Assembly (NCBI GenBank): GCA_022225965.2
Contig: JAKJXP020000018.1
Coordinates: 124,001 to 188,000, forward strand
Direction of reading: 5' to 3'
Source of the DNA: Diatrype stigma
Taxonomy: Eukaryota > Ascomycota > Sordariomycetes > Xylariales > Diatrypaceae
DNA length: 64,000 bases
Numbering within the stretch: the first letter of the stretch is position 1; the number at the start of each line of letters is the position of its first letter. The position numbers and the translations under genes were made by a program. Under the pieces are notes generated by a model. The model searched no databases. It saw only the letters and a list, made by a program, of their open reading frames with translations, and had not been told where the DNA came from. Below are positions 48,302-58,462 of this stretch, piece by piece.

Positions 48302-51300
48302 ATGGCACCACAACCACCGGCAGCAGGCGCAGACGGAACGGCTGGGTCAAGTGAGAAGGGTGAGAAGGGCGATAAGAAGGTCGAGAAGTCATATTTTGCC
48401 AGCGCCGTCGATTCCATCAACCCATGGAACACCGCCCGGAGCACCACTCCTACACCCAAGGATAATCCGCCACCCAAGCCTCCTGCGCCCAAGACAACAC
48501 CCACCAAGAAGGCCGATGACCACACAGTTAATACCCTGTACGGCCAGAGTGTCAGGAAATATCCCCCCGACTGCCCGCCGCTGAATGTCATGTGGTTCCA
48601 TGCCGTTGACGTGAGTGTTGCCCATCACTTAACGATGTCGTAATAGATCCGTTAGTCCTAACGAACGTGTTATGGAATAGGTTCCCAAGCGCAAACCAAA
48701 GTTCCTCAAAACCAAGAAAGAGAACGAGAACGCCACAAAACCTCAGGTGCCCAAAAAATACGTATCCTTCTCTAAGAACGACTCCAAATCCCTAGAAACC
48801 GCATACCAGCAGTTGCTGGAGCGCGTTGAGGATGAGCGTGGCAAGGTTTCTGTCAACAGGCACATGCGCTCGAGTTCTCTACGCCTCCGAGAGACCCCCA
48901 TCGAGAGCGTACCGAATACCACCATCGACGAGGATAGAACTGGTCGGCCAGACGCAGTGCGCGTTCCGGTCAACGAAGACTTCTTGTTCGACGTCGACAT
49001 AGAGCAGCGCGAGCTGGCCCCCGTCTACTGGCTAGGTGCTGTTTACGAAGTCCGGCGTGGCAGCTGGTTCTATCAGGAAGGCACTACGCTACGGCCATGC
49101 GAGGAAAACTTAGCAGCCCAGCTCGAGGAGGGCTACCTGAAAACCAAGCCCTGGACTTACCCAGAAAGTAGGTCTCGCAGTAACTCCGGGGTACGGGATG
49201 TCACACCCAAGGCATCCTCAGAGAACCTCAAGACGGCAGCTAGGGCGCAGACAGGAAGTACCCTCAAGCCAGCGCCTATCCCGGCAGCAGAGCAGCATCA
49301 ACCACAAACCTACAGGCTATTCGGGACCTACATGAATAGTATAGCTACTTATGAAAATGCCACTACGGCTTGGCTTTCTACAGAGGGTGTTTTCTCTTGG
49401 GTGACCTCCACAGTGTATCAAAAATTCGCCGGTGGTGGGTACATGAACGGCGTAAAGCTCGTCCGTGGATATTCCGAGCCCAAGAAGGCCAAGGAAGGGA
49501 AAGCAGTCACTACTCCGGCAACGGCTACTATGCCTCCTGAAGCGACAGATGAAAAGGAGCAGAAATCACTCAAACGAAGGTCCGCCCCACCTAGCATCAA
49601 ATCTGAAGTGGGCGACGAGAACGAAGAGGAGGCAGTCGAAGAGGCGGAGAGAAGGGAAAACCGCCTCAAGCGCCAATTCTCCACTTTTGTTGATACGGAT
49701 GATACTGCAAAGCAGGAGGAGGAAATCAGGAAGCGCGAGGAACAAGAGATCCAAGACGATTATACTGGTCAAGATGGCGAAAAACAGGAACGCGAGATTG
49801 AGCATCTGGTTCTCGTTACCCATGGCATCGGGCAGCTTCTCGGACTCAAGTAAGCATATCCACTTTGATGAGATATCTATGAAAGACGATACTGACCGGT
49901 CTAATTATAGGATGGAAAGCGTCAACTTCGTTCATGATGTGAACATGTTTCGCAAGACCATCAAGTCGGTTTATGCCCAGTCGCCCGACCTGAAGGCTTT
50001 CAACTCGGAAAGTGGTGACGGCCCCGGCAATTGTCGACTCCAGGTCCTGCCAGTGTGTTGGAGACACCTCCTTGACTTCCCCAAGCGACGAGAGAAGAAG
50101 GGCGAGCGGGACTTGGGGGATGCTTTCAATGAAGAGGACGAATGTGAGTGCCCGACGTTGGATTCTTAAATCACCTACACTGCTAACTACTTTTCTAGAC
50201 CCATCGCTAGAGGATATCACGATAGAAGGCGTAGCCTTTGCTCGCTCCCTTATCTCAGACCTTGCACTAGATGTATTGCTGTACCAGAGTGCCTACCGTG
50301 AGCAGATTGCGGAGATCGTGCTCAAGGAATCTAACCGGATCTACAAGCTCTTCAAAGAGCGCAACCCCGACTTCAAGGGCAAAGTGCACGTCATCGGCCA
50401 CAGCTTAGGCTCTGCGATTATGTTTGATATTCTCTGCCGACAGAAAGAACCTTTGAGGGCTTCTGATAAGTTCCGCAACCCTCTACGGTTCTGGCCATCC
50501 GAGGACCGTTATGATCAGCAAAGAGACCCCCGAGAACTCGCCTTCGACTTCGAAGTCGACGATTTCTATTGTCTCGGGTCTCCGGTCGGACTCTTCCAGA
50601 TGCTGAAAGGCCGCACAATCGCAGCTCGTCACCAAGCGAATGCGGCCCCGTCTGAGAGCCCGCTTGGCCCCGAATACAAGGACGACCACTTCTCAGCAGC
50701 AGACCCAAGCATCTCGCCGGTCACGGGGCTGCCCTTCTCTGTCTCCTCGCCCAAGCTAGCCCAACTCTTCAACATCTTCCATCCGTCGGACCCGATCGCA
50801 TACCGGCTCGAACCCCTCATCTCGCCGGCTATGTCGTCGCTCAAGCCACAGTCCCTGCCATACACCAAGAGGGGTATATTCGGCGCCGTGGCGCCGCAGG
50901 GCCTCTCGGGGATTGGCGTCAAGGTCGGACAGAGCGTCAGCGGCCTCTGGTCGAGCCTCAGCGCTGGCATCGCCAGCAGCCTGCTCAACCGCAGCCTGGG
51001 ATTTTCGAGCGAAGACGTCGCCAACTACCATGCCAACAATCCCTCCGCTAACCACAGCAACAGCAACCACAACCACCACCACAACAACAATAACAACAAT
51101 TTCCCCAGCGGTCAGAACCCAGGCACGCCCGCCGGCAACGGTGGCGGCGGCGGTGGCGTCATCTCGGACACGGCAGCCCAGTCGGAGAAGACGGCGGCCC
51201 GCAAGAAGGCGCTCGCGCGGCAGAACACGTCGGGGTCCGCCTCGTCGGGGAGGAGCAACACCAACCTGTTCATCGATCCCAACGGCAAGGGAAGCGGCAG

Positions 51301-51880
51301 TGGTAGCCCCAGCGGCAGCGGTATCGACCCGAGCTCAGGCGCCAGCGCAACGCTCATCGACGACGAGCTCGAGACGCTGTACGCGCGCTTCCAGAAGAAG
51401 CGCGTCGAAGAGTCCAAGGACGGCAGCACCAGCGCCGGCGCCGGTAGTGGCAGCACCGGTGGCGGCGACCTCGGCGAAGCGTGGGCCGCCGAAGAGCTCA
51501 AGGCGCAGAAGCTGCGTAGGGAGGAGTCGAAGGTGCGCGCGCTCAACCGGAACGGACGGGTGGACTATAGCATCCAAGAGTAAGTCGTTACCAATCCATT
51601 ACACCCCCAACCGGATTTATCTGAGCCTTCCTCGCCTTACCTGCTCTGCTAACACGATTTCGATAGGAGCGCGCTCGATTTCAACCCCATCAACACCATC
51701 GCCTCCCATCTCCAGTACTGGCAGGATGAGGACGTCAGCCACTTCATCGTCTCGCAGCTGCTATCGAGAAAGTCAGACTCGAAGACAGCCGCAGCGGTAC
51801 CCAAATTGAGCAAGTCAGCAGCCGATCAGTCAAATCAGAATCCGGGCTCCATCCGGTCAAACCCCATTACATTAGACTAG
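48302..51880 (+). CDS. DDHD-domain phospholipase A1-like protein
   Basis: Predicted intracellular phosphatidic-acid-preferring phospholipase A1, related to mammalian DDHD1/2 and yeast YOR022C. Exons: 48302-48610, 48681-49849, 49911-50143, 50199-51579 and 51667-51880, giving 1101 residues. The lipase motif GHSLGS has its nucleophile at Ser639. The DDHD domain shows VDDFYCLGSPVGLF and the hallmark FHPSDPIAYRLEP, and ends with a conserved stretch in exon 5 (HLQYWQDEDVSHFIVSQLL). The N-terminal half carries the region with PVYWLGAVYEVRRGSWFYQ that is shared by this family, then an acidic/basic charged segment. A low-complexity insertion of roughly 200 residues rich in Asn, His, Gly and Ser splits the DDHD domain. 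The first in-frame ATG is 48302. The frame is open for 63 codons upstream of it and is arginine-rich there, so a non-AUG mitochondrial form is conceivable. Confidence 0.9.
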
Positions 51881-53666
51881 GATAGACAGGCCCTGCAAGA
51901 AGCAATTTTATCAAGAAGGAGAATACTATCCTTTGCCATACTGCAAGATGGCATCATGGCCCGACGATGGCAAGGGGCAACGAACATAACACACACACCC
52001 AACTTCCTGAGGGTAGCAGGACGTCCGGCCAGAGAACCCAACGTCAGTACATCCATAAACTCACACACACACACCACTTAAGAAAGAGAATGAAGAAGGC
52101 TGTAGGCATGCGGAGGCCTATACATGCAACACCTCATAGATTTAGACACCAACGTAGACTCGTTCAAGCGGGACCACACGCGTTCGCGACAGACCGATGA
52201 TTTTTGACAGCAACGGGATGCGGGCTGGCGAGGGCGTTTAGTGCATTGGTCTTGTTTCTTCATTCAGATACAAAACACATATGCAAGGTAAAGGGCAAAG
52301 TAGGATATGCCTGCTTACACATAGCATAGTATACATTCGCACAGAGCAGTCCTCATACCGAATGAAGGAAAGGGTCCGATGGATGGTGTTGGCGTTCTCG
52401 CTTGAAGGTAGTAACGGGACTTCTGCATACCTGCTTACTTGCATACCTAGATAGACATTGGCATAGTTGAATGTTACTTCGATACCCACGGAGCATGTAA
52501 CTAATTAGGTCTATGGACTCCATGTGTGTGGTTTACATATATGACTTAGGATTAAGTAGGTACGCACATATAGGAGTGCATGTGCGTTCGTTCAGGAAAG
52601 CTAGATACATTGCTATGTCCTTTCTTACCTACCAACCTGACTATATAAGGTTGAATAGGTAAGTAGGTATGTGTAGGTATAGGCGGAAGCAGGCCTCCAA
52701 GGTTTGATACTGACCCAGATATAGGCAAGAAGAAGACGTACGCAGACCATCTGGTGGGTTGAAAGGAGACTCATCTCGTAGATAGCAAATTGAAAAAGTT
52801 CACAGAAAAAAGCAGTTCGATATATGATGCTGAAACCAGTACAGACTAAAAGGACGCACCGCACTGAATCAGCGGTTCTCTTTATTGGCTACTGGGGAAA
52901 AGGGGTGGGAGGGGACAAGAAGCCTAGAGGACTATATACTGGCTATCTCGGGATGCTAGCCCCCCTTTACTGAAAGACCCGAGATCAAAGGCTGATGGTG
53001 GAGTAATAAGTATCGAGTTTTTGATAAGAGATACGGATACAGATTGCTTTGACCCTATTTTGGTGACGGTTAACATTGTCGTGGCCTTCGTAAAGTCTGA
53101 ACTTGGCCCATTGCAGATGATTCTCCCCATTCTTCTCAAAACATACTACTAAGTGACACAATACATCGGACATAGTTTCCTGTTGAGATTAGTCCATGGT
53201 AGACGATAAGCGAATAGAAAGAAAATGCTTATTCCTGTTCATAAACTATGATTTCATTGCAATGACTATCAAGTACCTCGAGTGTTTATTCGGGCAGTCA
53301 GTAGCAGGCATAGGCCCGAGGGCCATGAAACAAGAGAAGCCGCAGGACCATACATATTCATGGAGGAGGATCATCAGTCCAGTCCTCAAACTTTCGTGAA
53401 AGACCATAATTGTTCCCAGCAAAGGCAATCCGTGACTCCGAAACCGTTTTTTCCAGATGCCAGATGTTTCGTCTACCCCCTTCATATGTGTGCGAAGGAA
53501 CCAGTACAAGAAAGTGTCGTAAAATCTAACCCCGTGACTTGCTGACAAAGTATCAACAAGGACAACGTCTTCAAAACGTTTGATGCTGCCCTACTCCGAT
53601 CACTTGATAAGAGCTGTCACCCCACTTTCTTTGCATACTTCCACTCTCCACTTGATAAGGGCTCTC
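51881..53666. other. Convergent 3' intergenic region (DDHD gene / gis2)
   Basis: About 1.8 kb between two convergent genes. It must contain both 3' untranslated regions. Short CA and TAGGTA-type tracts occur near 52.06 and 52.63-52.68 kb. No gene recognised. Confidence 0.6.
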
Positions 53667-54759
53667 CTAGTTGTTGGGGCAAGCCGCCTGAACGTGTCCA
53701 GGCTGCTGGCACTTGTAGCAGATCTTCTCGCCACCGGTTGATTCCTTGGGGCAATCACGGGAGAAGTGGCCGTTCTCGCCGCAGTTGTAGCATTTGCTGC
53801 CGTTGACACACTCGCCTTTGTTCCATGGTCAGTATATCAGATCGAAGCGGGAAAGTGGAAGAGACGAAAGAACTTACGAGACATGTGGCCATAGCCTCCG
53901 CAGGAGTAGCATGTCTTACCACCACCACCAGCTTGGTTTCCACCGAAGCCACCGCCGTAGCTGTTGCCGCCGTAGCTGTTGCCACTGCCGTACGAGTCGG
54001 GGCAGTTGCGGGCAATGTGACCGACCTTGCCGCACTGTTTATGGTAGTGTTAACAAACAGCCATTGGCTGGATGGTATAGTCCAACATACCTTGTAGCAC
54101 TCTTGGCCACCCTGGTGACCACCGCCACCACCACCGATGGGACCGCTGCTCTGGGGGCAGTCACGGCTGATGTGGCCGGATGTGCCACATCGGTAGCAGG
54201 ACTTGGTGTCCTTAGGTCCGTCGGGGCACTCTCGGCCTTCAAACCATTAGCTACCCGTATTTCGAAGCGCTTCGAGGGTTCTAGGAATAACTCACTGATG
54301 TGTCCCTCGCCACCACAGTTGTAACTGTGCTATTGTCAGCGAAACATGGCCAGTAAAGCGCGCATATTGTAGTCACTTACCATTTGGCAGCACCACGGTT
54401 GGGGCAGTCACGGGCCTAGCGATATTGATTAGTAACTGTCAAGAAGACGAGGATCCCGCTGTCAACCGCCGCTGGTTTATTGTTATTTCGCATACCTGGT
54501 GAGTAGTTTGGCCGCCTATACAACACAGTCAGATATACCACCCCGCCCAGAAGAGAACTGAAACAAGACATCGCAAGAGGAAAAGAAGGGAAGGGTGTTC
54601 CTGCAAGCACCACACACCACGAGGCATGTTTAGATGGTCGCAAGTCACACGAGGTGTAGGACGGACGGCGATTTCGAGTTCTCAAGTATTGTCGAGGATA
54701 TGTGAGAACCGGAGGGACTCACAAGTAAAGCAGGCTCGTCCTTGGGTAGGGAAATCCAT
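53667..54759 (-). CDS. gis2: Gis2/CNBP-type protein with seven CCHC zinc knuckles
   Basis: Single-stranded nucleic-acid-binding protein homologous to yeast Gis2, fission yeast Byr3 and animal CNBP, which associate with mRNAs and translating ribosomes in the cytoplasm. Seven exons on the minus strand: 54759-54723, 54515-54496, 54415-54381, 54324-54296, 54236-54091, 54034-53878 and 53815-53667, joining in frame to 190 residues. It contains exactly seven knuckles C-X2-C-X4-H-X4-C, beginning CFTCGQTTHQARDC and ending CYKCQQPGHVQAAC. Between them lie glycine-rich linkers (GGGGGGHQGG and a Ser/Tyr/Gly stretch). Exon 2 is only 20 nt and is required to complete the first knuckle. The many short exons make the gene easy to miss in frame scans. 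The start MDFPTQGR fits the filamentous-fungal orthologues I recall. Upstream leader sequence to about 55.6 kb may be transcribed. Confidence 0.93.
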
Positions 54760-55547
54760 GTCGGCGACTGTTTTGAGATGGTTGAATAATCGAATTTGGT
54801 GTTGTTTAGCTGTGGAATGGCTACGTTGAAGACAGAAGGGAGGTTGAAGTTAGCTTGGAGATCTAGAAGGCGAAGAGAAAACAGAGAGCAAGAGAAAAAT
54901 TTCTACACATTGCAATTGGCGTTTGCAAGGGTAGCGTCCCTTGCCTGCAGTAGTGGGATGGCCCAGCTACTAGGCAGGCTGGTAGCAGGCTGGCTGGGAA
55001 TTACTTAGGTAGGCAGGCAGGGGCAGGTATTGAAAACGTACTGGGAGTGAATGGGGCAGGTCGATGAGGCTGGTTGGTTGGTTAGTTTGTAACGGGGACG
55101 GCGCAGAACTGTTCGTTGACGGGTTCTGTGGAAGGTGGTAACAGACCTTGGATCTGGTTCTGGCTGTGGTGTTCAAACAAACCTCTACCAGAATGAATGG
55201 GATGGTAGATGGTAAGTGGACGACTGGATAGTGGGATAGATGTAGATGTAGATGGGCATGGTGGGGTGAACCGGGATGGACATGGAGGGGTCTAGAGTTT
55301 ATCGAGGCATTGTACGAGGTACTGATTAGATCAAGTATCTGGGTACTAATTGCATGTACTTAAGGGAGAGATAGCGCTAGCGGCCCGCCCGAAGAGACTA
55401 GGATTGCCTACCTAGGCAGCCTGGGTATGTAGCTAACGATTGCACTGGCAGGTTGAACTGAGAAGGCATCGAGTCGGAAACACCATATTTCACCACGTAT
55501 TTCGTTTGGAAGAGCATAGTATTGATGCAACGAGGAGTTGAACTGAC

Positions 55548-55601
55548 TTACCGATAAGCTGAGGTGTTTAGGCAAAATCTTTCGAACAGCTTTGCAGCCA
55601 T
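55548..55601 (-). other. Short ORF with splice-donor end upstream of gis2 (possible leader exon)
   Basis: A 17-codon frame, MAAKLFERFCLNTSAYR, begins with ATG in a good context (aacaATGG). Its stop codon TAA is part of a perfect GTAAGT donor. It could be an upstream open frame in a spliced gis2 5' leader, or the first coding exon of an unrecognised small gene. The downstream partner could not be identified. Confidence 0.3.
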
Positions 55602-56506
55602 TGTTATGTGGACAGGAGGGGAAAGCCGATTATATTTTCTTATTAACAGAGATGAAGGCGAAGTGGAAGAGATATCCGCAATTCCCTAGCTGACCCCTGA
55701 TGTGCGAAAATCTCAGAAAAAAATGTTATCTATTGGGTACCTAGGTATAGAGTGGGTATCGACATACATGGTATGTGGGTAACATGTATTACTGAACCCT
55801 CACAGTCCCGAGGTCCGCACTTGCGTGTGATACGTCCAAAAATGTGTCTAGGGGGAGGAGGCAAGGCAGTATGTACAAGGAATTTCTGGGACTAGACCGT
55901 AGTTTGCAGTGGGTGGGGGACTCGAAATTGAACTGGGGATTCCAGATTCCCAGATTCGCGGAGCAGTTTCTTGCTTTTCAGTTTTTTCCTCTCTCCTTGG
56001 CGGACGTTCAACGTTCTGACGTTAGCGCTGGTCATAAGCTCCTACATACCTAAAGCACTAACTACTAGGTACGAGTCTTGACTATAAGTACATACATGCC
56101 TATTAACTGGAAACTACATTAGTAACTGGAACAGTGGGATCGGAAAATGGCCAGAAAAAGAATTGTGGGTGGAAAGATTCTGCCGAAGCGAAAATCCCAT
56201 TGCCGAGTGAATATAGGACCAATCACCAGGTTAGTATGGCACGTGCAGCGATCGTTCCTGCTTTTCAGATCTAACACCCAGCCCAGCAGCTGCCCAGCGT
56301 GCTAGAACAGCAGGAGGGTTGGAGTTGTTTGATGCCATCTCCACCCCTTCGTTAAACATACCTACCAAGTACCCAGGTAAGATATTCGAGGTTGTCTATA
56401 CCCGTGCACGTCTATTGGTTATATACCTAAGTGTGCAGCCCGTCCATAACTGCATATGGACCCCTACATTACCAGATTACTTGCCTACATGAGTGCCACA
56501 TGAGTG

Positions 56507-56544
56507 CCTACCTAGGTAGGTAAGTAGGTCGGTACGTACGTAAG
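56507..56544. repeat. CCTACCTAGGTAGGTAAGTAGG-type tract
   Basis: Partly palindromic GTAG/CTAC tract containing cctacctaggtagg followed by degenerate gta repeats. The same core appears at 56.75 and 62.26 kb and in shorter forms elsewhere. Confidence 0.7.
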
Positions 56545-57872
56545 TGGGCAACTGGCTCAGCTCCTAACTTCATGTGAGATCCGCTCCAGTGAAAACTTCC
56601 ATGGCCATATAGAGTTGTAAGGGGGAGGACAGAGCCTATGAGTTAGACTTCAGGGTCCTTTCTATGACTCCTACGAAATCAACACTGTTCTATATACCCC
56701 GATCTAAGATGTTCCATGTAAACGGCTATTTCTTGCTACTGCATCTCAACTACCTAGGTAGGTATGTATGGAACGGGATCTCCTGGCGTAAGTATAAGTG
56801 TTCGGGACTATAAGAAAAGGGAAACACTCGATTCTACCCCTTTTCCATCACTTTGCAACTTGGTATCCAATCAAAGCACAGACGATGCATTACGCTACCA
56901 GTATCAGCATCGGAACGGCCAATCATACACACTTACGCATCGTTGTTATACAGCACATACATCTATTTGAGATAATAGCTAGATAGTTACTCCCTCCTCA
57001 ACATAGTTGATCAATATATTTAGATGCATAGTAGATGACCCTGGATATATCCAAATGATGGTTATACTTACGCCTACCAGGCATCATCGTTGACGGAGGA
57101 TCTCAAACGGACCTGACTCCAACCTATCAGGACAAGCTTTTGGGTGGCAAGTCCTGAAGACGAGAAGATCCAGTTACGCCGGCAATACATACCTATCTAC
57201 ATATAATGACTGCAATATAACCTTTCATCTAGCCAAGCGGAAGACAGCCGTCCGAACGATTTTACAGGCATGACAGCCATGGGTTTATTCATACGATGGT
57301 CCCTGCAGAAACCGAAACTTGACCGCCTGGCCAACCTTACCATTCAGCCTAACATCAGTTTACCTATCATGGAATGTAAGAGGGACGTGTGATAAAATAA
57401 AAGGGGTTCCGTACTTCCAGTTGTCATACTGGATGGACAGCAATACCTAGACAGCTGCTAGTAGGTATAGGTGAGAAGCTGCCTTAGATCGAGCAGCTGA
57501 TGAGGGGTGGTGGGAATACCTACATACCCTTATAGACCTTTAAAAGGGCAGATCAAGTGGGGTTGAGTAGATCCGGGGTCCCGATTGCACAGACCATCTG
57601 CATATTGTATGTAACTACCTATAGTTAGCGGGACTATATTCGTAAGTGCAATTGCAATCAGCTTAAGAACTCTCTTAGTTATTGAAGCGCGATGATCGTC
57701 CAATCCGCCTATACATACCGGACAAAAACGATATATACACCGGACATTAACCGCATTTGGACGCACTCCACATCACCCATCCACCACCTATCTCACAGCT
57801 TAACACATTACCTAATACACCACATATATATCCAAATGGGGGGACTCTTACCGTCCCTTTAAACCCCCCGGA

Positions 57873-57913
57873 CCTAACCCTAACCCTAAACTAACCCTAA
57901 CCCTAACTAACCC
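57873..57913. repeat. Interstitial telomere-type repeat (CCCTAA)n
   Basis: About six to seven tandem units of the standard fungal telomere repeat CCCTAA, with two 1-bp-variant units. It lies about 550 nt upstream of the sae2 start codon. It is inside the contig with genes on both sides, so it is not a chromosome end. Confidence 0.9.
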
Positions 57914-57928
57914 GTATTTTTATACGGG
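57911..57928. other. Perfect hairpin cccgtat-tttt-atacggg
   Basis: A 7-bp stem with a 4-nt T loop that directly abuts, and overlaps by three bases, the CCCTAA array. It could form a small cruciform or, on RNA, a hairpin. Confidence 0.8.
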
Positions 57929-58231
57929 ACTTAACCCGCAACTGCAACGCTACGTAATGGCGGCGTTGGCGTATGTATAGGTGCAGGTGTAATAAGTAGG
58001 TATGTAGGTAGGTAATAAGTGGTGGATGTTAGGGAATGACTTAAAGGGTGCCAGGCTTAAAGGTGGCTTAAGGTATGGCACGGGTGGCTAATGCGCTAAC
58101 CTTACCAAATGCGGTTAATGTTCGGTGTGTATATCGTTTCTGTCCGGTGTGTATAGGCGGATTGATGATCGTCGATAAGGCAACCGCGCCCGAACCCCAG
58201 TTTAGCTCCCCACGTACATGAAAGCGCGTCA

Positions 58232-58277
58232 TAGTCACCGTCACAGTCACCATCACCACCACCATCACCATCACCAC
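58232..58277. repeat. (CACCAT)n microsatellite
   Basis: Degenerate caccat/cac repeat on the plus strand, about 190 nt upstream of the sae2 start codon. Confidence 0.75.
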
Positions 58278-58462
58278 ATGTGTCTCCCCGTCATAATGAG
58301 TTGTTAGACACAATATTGATGGTCTTGCTCGTAATATTCTACAATCGCTATATTCCAGACCAGGCCAGCCCAGTCCACGCAACAGTCCAAAATTTGCCTA
58401 GCTCTCCGATGAGCTACAGTTAGAAATACGCCCTGTTGAGCATGTGAACAGACGACTACCGG

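Larger units (their letters stand above)
54760..58462. other. 3.7-kb divergent intergenic region between gis2 and sae2
   Basis: It must contain the promoters of both flanking genes. Noted inside: a short minus-strand open frame ending in a splice-donor sequence near 55.55 kb, GTAG/CTAC-rich tracts near 56.5 and 58.0 kb, an interstitial CCCTAA array with an adjacent hairpin near 57.9 kb, and a CACCAT tract at 58.23 kb. No full gene was recognised. Confidence 0.55.

Noticed and set aside
50913..51809. 298-codon plus-strand frame rich in Arg, Ser, Thr and Ala
   Set aside because: Out-of-frame shadow of exon 4 of the DDHD gene; the composition is typical of a shifted GC-rich frame.
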